Shown here: one piece after another, positions 34,833 to 46,632 of the stretch
Layout: each line of letters begins with the position of its first letter
How positions within the stretch are numbered: position 1 is the stretch's first letter
Assembly: GCF_000143535.2 (NCBI RefSeq)
Contig: NC_037316.1
Location: 2,480,001 to 2,544,000 of the forward strand
Source of the DNA: Botrytis cinerea B05.10
Lineage: Eukaryota > Ascomycota > Leotiomycetes > Helotiales > Sclerotiniaceae
Reading direction: 5' to 3'
Length of the DNA: 64,000 bases
Position numbers and translations under genes: made by a program
Notes under the pieces: model-generated
Databases searched by the model: none
What the model was told of the DNA's origin: nothing
What the model saw: only the letters and a program-made list of their open reading frames with translations

Positions 34833-37665
34833 GAAGTGCTTCACAAGTCAGTCGAGTAAGATACAAAAAAAGCTAGTGAAGTATTGAAAGGCTACTAGGC
34901 TGATCAGTAACAGTTGCATCTTGCGGGATGGAATTCATGCCATGCCTGTACGGACCAGATAGGCTTGCAGGATGCTCAATTGTATGCATTGATCCCCAGG
35001 TAGACATGGCATAAAATCGCCCGAACCTGACTGAAGTTGTAAATATAAGCTTGACGGCACATCAAGAATGTCTGAGGTTGAAGTGAGAGTATCAGTCCTA
35101 AGTTCCACATATAATCCACATTGTAAATTGCTTCAGTATTATGCCGTGTGAATAGTCTATACGGGAGAACACCAAAGTTCCGAGTCTTCAGGCCAATAAA
35201 CTGCACAATTCAATGGCAATTAAGCCTTTCAAACAGATGAGCGGCATCAGTTTCGTGCTTCACCGATCAATTCCCCTGCGGATCGCATGTATATCAAGGT
35301 TAACAGGGGAGAGAAGAGAACTAAAAGTCGTTACTGACGATCGAATTGATGGAGCATGTCTGTTTGATGTTCATGGGTCATTCGGACCCAGGTCTTTACA
35401 TTTTTGTGGATTCAAACATGTCAATTATTGGCTTAAGACTTACGTCTTTGGCTGTCATGTAGTCTGTCAAAGGTTACCCAGTATGCTTGGCAATACCAGT
35501 ATTTAGTCAAAATTTAAATCCTTACCCCGGGATAATACTAGTTGCTCGGTAGATATTGATAAGCTTTAATGATTAATCGTGGTTCCTGCATAAAAAATCA
35601 AGGTTCAACCACCCCTGAAGTGCCACAGAACGGATGACGAGGCTTGTAATAATGCGTTCTAAATTGAGAAAGTAGAACTTGATCCCTTTTCCGTCATGGT
35701 CTTGAGGTCGTGCGGCGTTCGCTTCGGAGCTCAGAAACCTCACTTAAGGATCTGACTATTTTCGTTTGCAAAGGCAGCCAGAATACGTGAAAGTACATCG
35801 ATCCGGGAATGTATGTCGGAAATTAGTGAGAAATAAGAAACATCTTTTGAGACTATGCACCCAACTGCTCGTACCAGTAACTCTCCGAGTTAGACTAACT
35901 AGAGCTATCGAGATATACATTAATGACAATTGGTAGTTCAGTGGATTCAACCGGCAGTTTAGTGGCTGGGCCCTGCGATCCCTACCGAGTACTCTTCACC
36001 AAACAAAGTCGCGAAAATATGATAGTGAGACTTTGAATTGAATTAGGATTGACATCCAATACACTAGTAATAAACCTGTCTGTAGAAATATCGGATATAG
36101 ATAACCGATATCCCGAAGGAAAAAAAGAAATCAATTTTGTGAGACCGACTTCTTTCTGGAAGATGGACTTGATTTCGAATTCGGGTCACTACCGACATGA
36201 AGGAGTAGTGGCTTGCAGGAACCACAAGCGAAAATCCAAGGATGTTGAAGCGGGATCGACTCCCAGGTTGAAGCCGAAGGGAAGATCCTCGGCGTAGAGA
36301 ATATTCAAGGCCGCGGTAGTGGATTCGTGATAATTTGAAGGGTACAAATCACATTCTTCATTTGACGTTCCCCGAATGGAGGTTTCTGACTCTACCGTGT
36401 TCCTCGTATCCGGGTAAGTGAAACCGCGGGTCCAGTAATTGTCATGTTTGCCGAAGACCGCTTGCTGTACTACCTGTGTGCTACTCACGCGTTTTGTGCT
36501 TCTATACCCAACTCCCCTAACTCCTGCCCAGGAAATGAATGTATCACGACTGGCTATGTCCAAACAAAATGCCTGCTTCGTGTATCTTCGCATTGCTATT
36601 TCCACAATGGATAGAATAATGAATTCTAGAAAGAAGAAAACCAGCCTTAAGTTCTATATATAAATCAGCTGAGAATATGTTTTCGGATTGGTGAAGATCC
36701 CGCATGATGAGCTTGGCCGTATTTGACATCACTAAAACCTTTTTGAATCTGATCCTTGTTAGTTTCGTGAATATTCAGGCATTATTCAGCCTCGACGTTG
36801 CCTAGACACGGAAACATCAATAATTTCTGCCAGTACTTAGGTAGGGTGTGCTAACGTCGTGTATTTTGTTTTGGCAAAGACTGAAATTTTAGGGAGCAAG
36901 ATCGAATCACGTGACTGGTTGCTTGACTCAAAACCTGCCCTGAGCCTCTATGCAAATTGTGGTAATGCTTGATTCAGATCTGTAAGCTTCTTCGCCGTGT
37001 TCCTATACAGCGATTTGCCAAAAGTATTAGATGTCGCGTGTGCCCTCAGGGGAAGCCAGACTATCAGTCCAATATAGACTGATTTTCTACTCTTGGGTAT
37101 GGCATCCTTGGCTGCCTAGTGCTTGCATGCGGAATTGAGTAGAGAGCTCCATGGGAGATTTTCTTCCAAACTGCTATTCAATCCCACCGGTGCAGTTGAA
37201 GCTTCGGTCCGCTGAATTTTATCAGGCTTAGCATCTCTTTGTTTTCCATTCCATAAATGCTTTGTCTGTCGTAGGACTTCTTCTCTTGATATTCTAAACT
37301 TGTTCTTTTGAACCGTGAGAGATACCCGCATGAACTCGATGCCAACTGCACATGAGTTCGAGAGCAATAGTTCTCAACAAGCGACACAAAACCAAAGTAT
37401 CGATTGCAAAGGTCTCCGACGGACGTTCTGGTGAAGGAACTGGGTGGTCCAGAAGTAAGTACTAAGTACCAAGTAGTTATGGCCTTGTTCTCTCTTTGAA
37501 AGCAAAAAGCGATGACTTGTCTCTGAAGGTGTTATCTCCTGAAGTCTGCCAACTCGACATTCGATATATAAGCTAGGTGGTTTGTGCCATGTATTGATTT
37601 CAAGGTATCTCTCAATTGATTGAATTTCGTGACATTTGACTGTGCACTGAGTTGGATGCTGCTCA

Positions 37666-37689
37666 AGGTGCAGGTGCAGGTGCAGGTGC
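37666..37689 (+). repeat. AGGTGC hexanucleotide microsatellite, four units
   Basis: Four perfect AGGTGC units stand in the region upstream of ATG17. It is non-coding in the present model. Confidence 0.8.
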
Positions 37690-38032
37690 AGGATCATTTG
37701 TGGTGAGCCATCATAGCTCTTTTTAGCGCCGGGTCATGCCGAGAACTGGATTGCAGGTCAATTCAATATCATCAATTGACATCCCCGAAATGTTTAACTA
37801 TCATTCCAAAGTTATAATATTCTATTTACCAACCACCACCTTTCATATACCTCTGCTGTACGCTATAGATATTCATATTAAATCAATACATAATACATCG
37901 TTCTTGGCTGTTACAAGGTCAAAATATCTATTGATATCCAGGTTTCCATTGTAAAATATTATCATTGCTGCTCTTTATCCTGCCGACCAACATTTAACAT
38001 CTACCACAACGCTGTGTGTTTGTGACCCAACT

Positions 38033-39644
38033 ATGGCATCCTCACCCAATGCACCCGGAAGTCATAGTCATACCTCAATATCTACTGTGAATCCTCCACC
38101 TCCAGCGCATACAAACCAGGGGCTAGAGATCCCTCTCGAAACCTTAGTATCGCATCTTCTTGCTTCCAAGCGTTCTCTATCATCTATCAGTACAGTATGG
38201 CGTGCCAACGAAATCGTCACCTCAGCGAAGAACGCATTGGAAGAGAGTGCCATATTGCAGGCTAAAACTAGGTTTTTACAAAGTGGCATCAATGAGCAGA
38301 TGAAAACCTTGTTGAAGGTAAGGAAAACTGTAGAGTTTGTGTATAATGACGGCCAGGAAGATTTCAGCGTAAGTCATCGAACCAAAGCAGCGATGTGCGG
38401 CGTTGATCACAATATGCGCAGAACGTTCTACATAATCTCGATGCCGCAGATGCTCGGCTTGAATCTACGATGAATATGCTACGATCGACAATGGTGGATG
38501 CGGCTTTTCGACCGGCAGGCGAGGAACCTAGAAATTTATTGGACTTTGTTGATGAGCAAGGCGTGGAGAAAATGCGGGATGGCTTAAAGGAATTGATCGA
38601 TGAGTCTAAGGTAACAAAATCTTTTAAAACTATCCGGGCGTTTGCAATGTTGACTCTCGATTCTAGGAAGCGGAAGCAGCATTCGGTACATCCATACTTT
38701 CTTTTGACAGCGATATACGCAGTTTGAAATCGGGGTTCAAGAATAGCAAACGAAAGACTTCATCTTATTCCCCAATACCAAATCACTTGTATACACTAGA
38801 GGGGCACGCCCAAGAAATGGCTTCGTTACTCTCATCACTTTCAAGTCATTTCGACCTATGCTTGAATGCCATCAGACATACAGAGGGAGGATATGCTGCT
38901 GTTCGAAATGCAGCTTCCAACCCGCCACCGGGCGCCGAGCCGGTATCAGTCTCCGGTGTGATGAGCAACTCTCACGATGACATAAATGAAGCACCCCTCA
39001 CTGAACATGAGCGGGAAGAAATGTTTTCTATCCTCGAAAAAGATGCCGCGGAAGTTGAAGATGTGGTTATGGAACTTCACGATCGTCAGAATGAAATGGA
39101 GGCCAAACATGATGCCATCCTTGACCATGTTTCACATCTCGCCGAACAATTCAGACATACTGCGAGCGTATACAAAACTCTAGAGGGTGTATATCAGCGA
39201 CTTCCAAGATATATCCTCGCGGGCCATGATTTCAGAGCTAGGTGGGAGGATACCAAGGTGCATATAAATGAACAAATGAATGAACTGGAGGGAATGCGAC
39301 TTTTCTATGAAAATTATCTTTCCTCTTACGACGGCCTTATACTCGAAGTTCACCGCCGTACAGTTGCCGAGGAGAAAGCGAGATCGATAGCGAAGAAGGC
39401 AATGGAGCAAATTAATAAGATATATGATATAGATGTGAAGGAGAGGAATGATTTCAAATTTGATGTAGGAGATTATTTACCGGTTGATTTATATCCCGGT
39501 ATCAGTGAAGCGCCACCAAAATGGGATTTTAGATTGGTGGAGGATGAAGAAGGGGGAAGTAGCACTCCTTTGTTGGAGAGGAGTGTGGTGAAGGAATCTT
39601 TTAAGAGAGATAGAGAGAGACACAGGAATTCGAAGGATAATTGA
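38033..39644 (+). CDS. ATG17: Autophagy scaffold protein Atg17
   Basis: Three exons, 38033-38368, 38422-38610 and 38667-39644, each ending in phase 0, encode 500 aa, normal for filamentous-fungal Atg17. A Pro/Ser-rich start is followed by LVSHLLASKRSLSSISTVWRA and long helical, heptad-like segments typical of the crescent-shaped coiled-coil dimer. Near the C-terminus lies the family signature GDYLPVDLYPGI. Atg17 nucleates the phagophore assembly site by binding Atg29-Atg31 and the Atg1-Atg13 kinase complex upon starvation. The frame breaks seen in the raw sequence are two ordinary introns (53 and 56 nt). Confidence 0.93.
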
Positions 39645-39852
39645 TCGGTATTTCGTGAACGGAAAGGGTCAATAATTTGTAATTATTTGATATCAGTAAT
39701 GGAGGCTTCATTCAAAGCTATGTCAATATTACAACCGGTTGCACTTTGTCAGAGCAAAAAGTGAAAACTGAAATCAATTGTGGAATGTCATTCTCGCATT
39801 TATACGATAAATTTCTAGAAAAATTCCACCCAAATCCCTTTTAGCAAAGCTG

Positions 39853-40221
39853 CTATCCACCTCGACGCGAAGTCGTGTGTCTAAGAATAGCCAATGCATT
39901 GTAAACAGCGAAGAAGATCTTTCTTTGGAATACCAAAAGAAATCGGACACCGGTTCTTTTGTATCCTATCGCTGGCTCAGAAACTTGTGTTGGTGTTTCT
40001 TCGGGGACTTGGGAGAGATGTGATGAATTGATATGGTGATGCGGTGGGCAAAGAGGGGTGGAAGAGGAGGAGGAGGAGGAGGAGGAGGAGGAGGAGGAGG
40101 AGGAGGTGGTGGTGGTAGTTGTAGTGGTTAAGCTATGAGTTTTGCGGTAACGAGATGGAGATGGAGATGGAGATGGTGACGGGAAGGGCTGGGGTGGGAT
40201 TAGATGGATGTATTGATTCAT
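39853..40221 (-). CDS. Low-complexity ORF with poly-Ser tract, doubtful
   Basis: A 122-aa frame from the ATG at 40221. It contains (PS)n, poly-Thr and about fifteen Ser encoded by a GGA/TCC microsatellite, then a less repetitive tail YKRTGVRFLLVFQRKIFF with basic and hydrophobic residues. The open frame may be only a by-product of the triplet repeat, which has no stops in this frame. It lies 200 bases beyond the end of ATG17 on the other strand. The tail is the only hint of a real gene. Confidence 0.25.
   Translation of the reverse strand: MNQYIHLIPPQPFPSPSPSPSPSRYRKTHSLTTTTTTTTSSSSSSSSSSSSSSSTPLCPPHHHINSSHLSQVPEETPTQVSEPAIGYKRTGVRFLLVFQRKIFFAVYNALAILRHTTSRRGG
40064..40106 (+). repeat. GGA trinucleotide microsatellite
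   Basis: About fourteen perfect GAG/GGA units followed directly by a short GGT run. It would encode poly-Ser on the minus strand if the overlying frame is translated. Length variation between strains is likely. Confidence 0.9.
40152..40176 (+). repeat. GAGATG hexanucleotide repeat, four units
   Basis: Four GAGATG units, coding for the Ser-Pro run of the doubtful minus-strand ORF. Confidence 0.8.
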
Positions 40222-40617
40222 GCATGAATGGATATTTGAAACTGGGAGTCTATTCTTTTTGTGGCAGAGGGGAAAGGATGGAGAGAATGGGGGATGGGCT
40301 CCAATTTCGTGGTTCGTGATTTGGAGCAAAGGGGGTGGGTGAGGCTTCTTGAAAATCGGGAAGGAAAGCTCAATAATTTCTTCGCCTCCATTTACTTTTG
40401 ATGATTTGGCTACCTGGGACGAGAGAAAAAGGGGTAGATATTAGGTTTGATTGTGCGTTTACTTTTATTTTGAGATTTGTCATTGTACCTTTTTATTTCT
40501 TTTTCCCGAAAAAAGGGAAAAAAAGAAAGGAAAAAAAAAAACAACGTAAATTACAAGCCCCAGAAAGGTTCCGTTCCATACACCCCTTTTATAAATGGCT
40601 TGCCCCTTTTTATCATA
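40222..40617. other. Short intergenic region
   Basis: It holds a purine-rich A/G stretch around 40505-40545 and the 3' flank of the Zn2Cys6 gene. No gene was recognised. Confidence 0.5.
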
Positions 40618-42960
40618 TTATCTGATTCCCGATCCTTCATTAATTTGATAGCCGAAGACCACGTCATTACTACTGGTACCGGTGTTTTCGGGAACTATTT
40701 GTGTCGGCCACCCGGGAGATTTTTCGGACCATGAACTTGTCATTGTTGCCCATAAGTCATGGTATAGTGTGACTGCATCTCGCTGTTGTTCTGTTCCTCC
40801 ATCCGATGTTGTAGTTTCAGTTCCAATTCCTATTCCCCCGGGTGTTCCAATGTGAGTACCAACAGCCTGTAAACCTGTCTCCTCGGCTCCAGGTATCTTG
40901 CCACTTGTACTGGTAGTGGTACCCATATCAATATCCTGCATACCCATATCCCATCCTGCCATCCCCTCCTCAAAACTATCATCCCAAGCCGCCATATCCC
41001 CAAAATCGAAATTTGCATTTGTATTCTCCAATAAAGGCGCCATCTCCGGATCAAACATGGGACATTTTCCCTTGGATATCACAGCCGCTTTTGGTACTAT
41101 TGCTTCTACTCTTTTTTCCCACGTTTTCTTAAGTGTAGTTAACATACCATGCATCACGAAATATTTATCGTAGTGTTTTTTTTTTCCTTTACTACTACTC
41201 GATTCCCTCGATCCGCTTTCCCTAGATTCGATATCTGCCCTGGAAGAAACCTGCGAATTTGATGAAAGACTATTGAACCTAAAACATAATGATTCAAGAT
41301 ACATACTCAACCCCACTTTCTCGCGTGTCGTTTCCGCAGACCAATTTTCCACGTGTGCAATTACAAATGTAAGTCGTACGAGCGCGACGAGGGAGTGCAC
41401 TAGTTGTGACCAGTGGATTAGATTGAAATGTGTGTAGTCTTTAGGAGGGAGTGAGAGGATGTGTTGAAAGTATGATGCGCCGAGACGGAGACAGGTGTCG
41501 AGATGGTCGGGGGAGGGGATGGCTTCTGTGGTGCCGGGGACGAAGGGACGGTAGGGACGACGGAGGAGTCGAAGGGAGTGAGTGTAGATTGAGAAGTGAG
41601 TGTATTTGTGATATAAAGCGAGGAGTGCTGGATTGTGTTAGTATTGCCCTTTTTATACACTCTCTGAGAAACTTGAATAGAGCTCACGTGAAGAAGTGAT
41701 AGATTCTGGTACATTTCGTTTCCAGGTATCTAGCTCAGAGGTGAATAATTGAACGTATAGGTCGGTGCTAAAAACATCCATTTGCGGATAGCTCTTTGCG
41801 GTCCATGTATCATTGATACGATCAGCAACACGCTCAAGTATAACAATAGCTGTTGCCGGCGTGGTCATATGTGATGGAATGAACGTATTAGGATTGCTTG
41901 GAAGAAGATTCTCGTAGGACATGGTTTGTGGTTTATTGAATCCCTTGGAAAGACTTTTCACTGTAGATCAGTATATAAACAGAAAGTTTCATTCAAAGGA
42001 GACGGCACTGACTGAGAACCCAAAACATAACATCCCATATAAGCTGTCCTAGCCTCCATCGTCCACGCGCCATCGCTATCCACAAGTCCCTTCGAATCGA
42101 ACTCTCCAAAAAGGGCATTTTGAGGCTCTGCTTTATCAAGCCCTAATTCTATAGCCAAGGAATTGGCAAGGTTCATGTAAGTAAAACATGGAATTTGTTG
42201 TGGCTTGGTATGCGCGGGGTACCAAGCTATATATACCAGAAGACCAAGAAGATAGTCGAGGGATTTTTGTGACTCGACAATTAACTTGAGACTCAACACA
42301 CGACGGAACTCCTGGTCTAGTTGGTGGTGAAGGTATGGGTGTGGGATGGCAGCAGTGGTGAGAATGGCCAAAAGAAGGAAAGGAGATTGTTGAGACAGGG
42401 TTCGGATTGTGGGGTTTGCGGGGAGTGTGACGAAAGGGAAGAATGGAAGTTTGGGAATATAGGAATTGAGGAGGTGTGTCGCTTGGGATAATGTGAGTTT
42501 GCGAGCAGAGATGTATTTGGATGGTAAGGGTAGTGCATTCTTCACTGGGGTAGGCGATCGTGATTTATCATCTTTAAAGACTCGCTTGTGATGGCTTTGA
42601 AGAGTTTCAGTGTCTTTCGCCGAATCATGATATACTGTGGTGGGAAGATCTAGAGAAAACTCTCCATCTTTTGAGGGGTTATCGGCAGAAAGAGACGGGG
42701 CGGATGATAATGGGCTACCGGTATCATCTAATTTTGTGCTACTTTCTGGGCGTGCAGTACGTCGAGCACGTTTTGGTCTGGCTTTCTCTCGAACAACACA
42801 TCGACTTTTGGCTTGGTCGCACCTGTCTATAATTAGTAATCGTGATGTATGAGGATGATAGTCAACATCGGGGTTACCTCTGGCATATTGTACTGTCATC
42901 GGCAAAGAAGCATCGATTTTTACTTGCTCTGCAAGATTCGCAAGCACGTGCATTCCTCAT
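40618..42960 (-). CDS. Zn2Cys6 fungal transcription factor
   Basis: Four exons, 42960-42878, 42822-42020, 41960-41688 and 41627-40618, give 722 aa. The binuclear zinc cluster is exact: Cys 7, 10, 17, 26, 29 and 36 (C-x2-C-x6-C-x8-C-x2-C-x6-C), with intron one falling between the two halves. A basic linker KARPKRARR follows. The middle holds the fungal regulatory region: AYMGCYVL joined to KSLSKGFNKP is the usual 'GCYxL...S.GF.KP' box and fixes the second intron, whose donor is a weak GTTCTC. The C-terminus is acidic and Gly/Met-rich, a plausible activation domain. These proteins regulate metabolism or secondary pathways by binding CGG-type sites; the target is unknown. No metabolic gene cluster adjoins it. 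Confidence 0.88.
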
Positions 42961-43659
42961 TGCACAAATATTGATGACTGGTAGGGTGCATGTGATGCTT
43001 GACGTCTAATCTTCATCAATCTCCAGCGTTTGCAGACTCATTATCGCGATTCTTGATTGTTGCTCGTAAATGACACAAATGATGATCGGTCAGACCACGG
43101 TGGGGAAAGCCCTGTGGCTTATCCTCCGGATGTACGGAACTACATGTTAGAAATAAATCACATAATCTCACACAAACACGTAAATGCAAGGGTATAATGA
43201 AAGCATCGCGAAGCTTTTCAAGAAGTTCTACTTTCATAGAGAACCGAAATTGATGAGTCAATTTGGTTGAGAGTCTTGAATCAGTGAGAATGGCAATTTG
43301 GTATATAAATAGGTATGAAATGGCTATTGTAGCTTCCACGCACATTCGTGAACAAATCAACGATGAGACCATAAATCGTAGAACGTATCATGATAAAACC
43401 CCTCTAAACTCTTTCACTCATAGGTATATTCAAGCTCAACAATCAAAAGAAGCCGCCCCTTTCGCAATTTCCCTCTTTCCTCTCGAGGCATCGTTTCTTG
43501 GAGTTGACCTAAACATTATACCATAGGCAACCACAACCATTGGATTACTTGGGTGCCTGGGAAATGACTCGGTTTGACGATGAGTCTTTCGGATATTTCA
43601 AGTACCCTGTAACAAGATGTTGAGTCAATAGCAGAGATAGTCCAATCACTATCAAAATT
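42961..43659. other. Intergenic region, Zn2Cys6 gene promoter
   Basis: Upstream of the Zn2Cys6 gene. Frames at 43016-43372 (minus) and 43263-43526 (plus) overlap each other and have no motifs. Confidence 0.5.
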
Positions 43660-44595
43660 TCATTGCCCAGATTGAGTCGTGGATATTTCAATGTCAGTCA
43701 CAACCGCTCTATGATCCGAAAGATATACTCCATCATCATAGCGATTGCTCAGCACTGCGTAGGTTCCATAATCGACTGGTGCATCCTTTGAAGAGAAAAT
43801 AAAATCGATTCGAGTTGGTGTATTATCTACATATCCAAACGATGTAAATGTCATTTCATTTCCGTACCGTTTCTTCACAGGGACGAGATCTCGAACATCT
43901 GCCATGCCCGAAGTTGACGATGTCATTGTCTTGTAGGCTTCATCGTCTGGAGGACTGTTGAAATCTCCAGCAAGTAGCAGTGCAGCGGGAGTATAAGTAC
44001 TTTTGTAATGATCGACCTTCTCCAGTATAATTTCAGCACTCTTTTGTCGAGAAATAGGACCAGCGTTATCCAAGTGAGTACTCATCATAACAACAATCTC
44101 GTTCGTCTTGCGATGCATAAATATACCTATAGTAAGCAATCTGATAGAACCAGCATCCCAACCAAAGCTAGGCTTCTCCGGAGTCTCGCTGAGCCAGAAT
44201 GTTTTGTAGAGAACAAGATGCCACACCGCTGGACGATAAAAGATGGGAGAATATTCTCCAGCTTGTTTGCCATCGTCTCTCCCAACTCCAATATAAGACC
44301 ACTGACTTCCAGGACCTTCATTCAAGGCATCGTGGATGTCAACGAGTTGAGAGTGAAGAACCTCTTGCAAACAGATGAAAGTCTCGGGGGTAGTGGAATT
44401 AAACACTAGTTCGGAGCACAGTCGAGGACATCGAACCGACCAAAATTCCTCTCCTTTGAACGGGGATTCCGTTGCATAACGAATATTGTGAGTGAGGACT
44501 CGAACGGGAATCGAGATCGACTTATTATCATCGGAAGGAGTGGAGACGATAAATTTCTCTCCTTCGAAGTCAGATAAACTCTTCTCACGGGTCAT
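43660..44595 (-). CDS. Endonuclease/exonuclease/phosphatase-fold protein
   Basis: 311 aa from the ATG at 44595; the open frame runs 20 codons further to a GTG with no ATG, so this start is chosen. Family motifs appear in order: VLTHNIRYAT (metal-binding Asn), CLQEVL (Glu), GVGRDDGKQAGEYSPIFYR, MSTHLDNAG (His), AGDFNSPPDDEAY (Asp and Asn) and the closing SDHRAV (Asp-His). The active site is complete. It most resembles the fungal and bacterial 'EEP' hydrolases that are neither Ape1 nor clear sphingomyelinases, so the substrate could be a phosphodiester, nucleic acid or sugar phosphate. No signal peptide is seen. A GTGAGT...AAATTAG pair upstream suggests a 5'-UTR intron. Confidence 0.83.
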   Translation of the reverse strand: MTREKSLSDFEGEKFIVSTPSDDNKSISIPVRVLTHNIRYATESPFKGEEFWSVRCPRLCSELVFNSTTPETFICLQEVLHSQLVDIHDALNEGPGSQWSYIGVGRDDGKQAGEYSPIFYRPAVWHLVLYKTFWLSETPEKPSFGWDAGSIRLLTIGIFMHRKTNEIVVMMSTHLDNAGPISRQKSAEIILEKVDHYKSTYTPAALLLAGDFNSPPDDEAYKTMTSSTSGMADVRDLVPVKKRYGNEMTFTSFGYVDNTPTRIDFIFSSKDAPVDYGTYAVLSNRYDDGVYLSDHRAVVTDIEISTTQSGQ

Positions 44596-46002
44596 GTCGT
44601 TAAGAGGAGTGGACCAAGAGGCTAATTTATTTTTGGAATCAACGATGGAATCCACAATCGTTTGCTGTCAACCTCTGATTAAACTCACCCTAGTGATGAC
44701 GATCGGGTAGTCGTGTTTTTCGTCTTACAACCCACGATGAATGTTTTCGTGTGCAAGAGTCCAAGGGTAATCCCAAAAGAATGAGAGAAAATTGAAGCTG
44801 CGAGAACAGGTTTATGTCATGGTAGAACTATTGATATAGTTCCTAACAACGCTTTAGCATCAAATGACCGGATGGGATTTTGCACGTCGCTGGGTGCAGG
44901 AGCATATGAGGAATTCAGTATAGCTATAGCTGTAAATCGTTATATGTAGACACCAAGGGAGAGGAAGGTTATTTGTCAGACAGTAAGGTATTTGAGTAGC
45001 GGGTCATATGATCCGATCGCGATGACAATGAGGGGGCTACTCTCAAGTCTTGGGCTACGTAATCTTTATATTTGTAGAGACGCGATATGCAGAAATGTGT
45101 GTGTGGATGGGCAAATAAGGGAGCAGGAATAGAGAATCCACAGGCATCACATGACAAACGTCAATTAGAGTTTAGTGCGAGAGGGGCACTGGCAATGGCA
45201 CTTGCGCTCGCGAATCGCATCTTTCCCAACCTCATCATCTCGTCATCTCATCACCCAACCCCTTCATCGTAAACGATACGAATGCGAATGCCCTCTCGCA
45301 ATCTATCCTCAACTTGCAGATGTTGTGGACATTTAAGGCCATGGTGATCGATATTTGATCATTTACACCTGCATTAGAACGAGAATGCGGTTGTCCGGGT
45401 ACTTCTTTTGGCCATTCAAAGTTCTTGATTAGACCATGAATGTGCCTGTGGCTTCGAAATCCGATTTTAGTCACCGGACAAAGTGACAGGCTTACAGTTC
45501 TGATTGACCAAACAATCACGAGCATCATCCAACGAGACGCCCTTTGCGCGAAACTAAATCATTATGGAGTCACACTTGCATTATTTTCCTTCCGTTTTTG
45601 CATTCTTAATTCCGCTTTTAATGTTATTTCCAAGTTTTGGAGACGCTTCCTACTCTTAATACTGCTCATATAAATTTCGTGGTGTGGGTGTGATGTCTCA
45701 CTAAAAGATGATTCACATATTCCCACATGCCCTTATCTAACAAGGCGCAATACGAAAAACGATGACTAGTTCCTCTTGAGATTCTACTGCGTGACTGACT
45801 ATAAAGCGAACATGCCCTTCACGAATACGTCTTTGATTTCGGTACCCATTCCTGCCCTTTATAGTCGCAGGAATCTCCCCATTCGAATACTTTTCGAGTT
45901 CAAATCACCAACTTCCCCGCATTCGCCACAAGTACATAGACCGGCCTTGAGCCGGATCTATTGAGAGTTTTAATCTCCTACCTATCACTCAAATTACGCA
46001 CC
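44596..46002. promoter_or_regulatory. Divergent intergenic region
   Basis: About 1.4 kb between two outward-facing genes, including both promoters. No reliable coding frame or repeat was found. Confidence 0.45.
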
Positions 46003-46632
46003 ATGCCTTTCAACGAGTTCCAGCGTCGGGACTCCTGGCCTCCAACCATCATTCATATCCGCGAGAACAACGCAGACATTGATGCGATCGATGATGACCC
46101 ATTTTCCTATTTCCTCACATCGCCAGACGAGATCACAGATGACGATATTGATGACTTCTCTGCCGGTATCATGTCTGATGATGAAGGAAAATCCGAAGTC
46201 CGGGAGATTTCTCCTTCGTCCTTACAGCGGGCGTCATTGGAGGACGAAGAGGATATTTTGTTTGGATTTTCCATCCCCCTTAGCTTGAAGGACTTTACAA
46301 AAGTGCATGGAAGTGGAAGAGAATCACGGGCTGGACACCGAATGGATCAACAGCTCAAAGGACTTGGAATCTCTATTTCTGATTTTACAACCAGCCGAGG
46401 CCGAGCGAAGGCACGGCTAACACCTCCACAAGGCCGCGGTCGGGGTGAAACACGAAGCGTGCCATTAAGAAGACCTCACTCATGGCGCGAGCCCAGTCCT
46501 GACCTGAGGTCTATCAAGGAGGAGGGCGAGGAGGAAGAGGAAGTGAGGGGAAGTGGAGCGATGCCCTCAATGGTTTCCAGTCAGGCTGTGGAGAGTCCGA
46601 AGCCGAAGAAGAAGGTTCACTGGGCACTTTGA
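46003..46632 (+). CDS. Acidic protein with C-terminal PP1-docking-like motif
   Basis: 209 aa from the ATG at 46003; the frame continues upstream only to a TTG. Residues 20-75 are strongly acidic (DIDAIDDDPFSYF, ITDDDIDDF, SDDEGKS). The middle has FGFSIPLSLKDFTKVHG, and an Arg/Gly-rich stretch (TSRGRAKARL, PQGRGRGE) precedes a Glu run. The chain ends in SPKPKKKVHWAL. K-V-H-W fits the [RK]VxF/W motif by which regulatory subunits dock onto protein phosphatase 1; that reading is inference from a short motif. No known domain was recognised. Confidence 0.7.
   Translation: MPFNEFQRRDSWPPTIIHIRENNADIDAIDDDPFSYFLTSPDEITDDDIDDFSAGIMSDDEGKSEVREISPSSLQRASLEDEEDILFGFSIPLSLKDFTKVHGSGRESRAGHRMDQQLKGLGISISDFTTSRGRAKARLTPPQGRGRGETRSVPLRRPHSWREPSPDLRSIKEEGEEEEEVRGSGAMPSMVSSQAVESPKPKKKVHWAL

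Larger units (their letters stand above)
34704..38032. other. 3.3-kb intergenic region between laccase and ATG17
   Basis: It holds the laccase promoter and, at the right, the ATG17 promoter. A minus-strand frame at 36189-36593 (ATG at 36593) is the longest uncommitted one; it has no motif and is not called. A small AGGTGC repeat is listed separately. Confidence 0.5.

Noticed and set aside
36189..36593. Minus-strand frame of about 134 codons upstream of the laccase
   Set aside because: No recognisable domain; a second open frame overlaps on the plus strand. Possible but not supportable.
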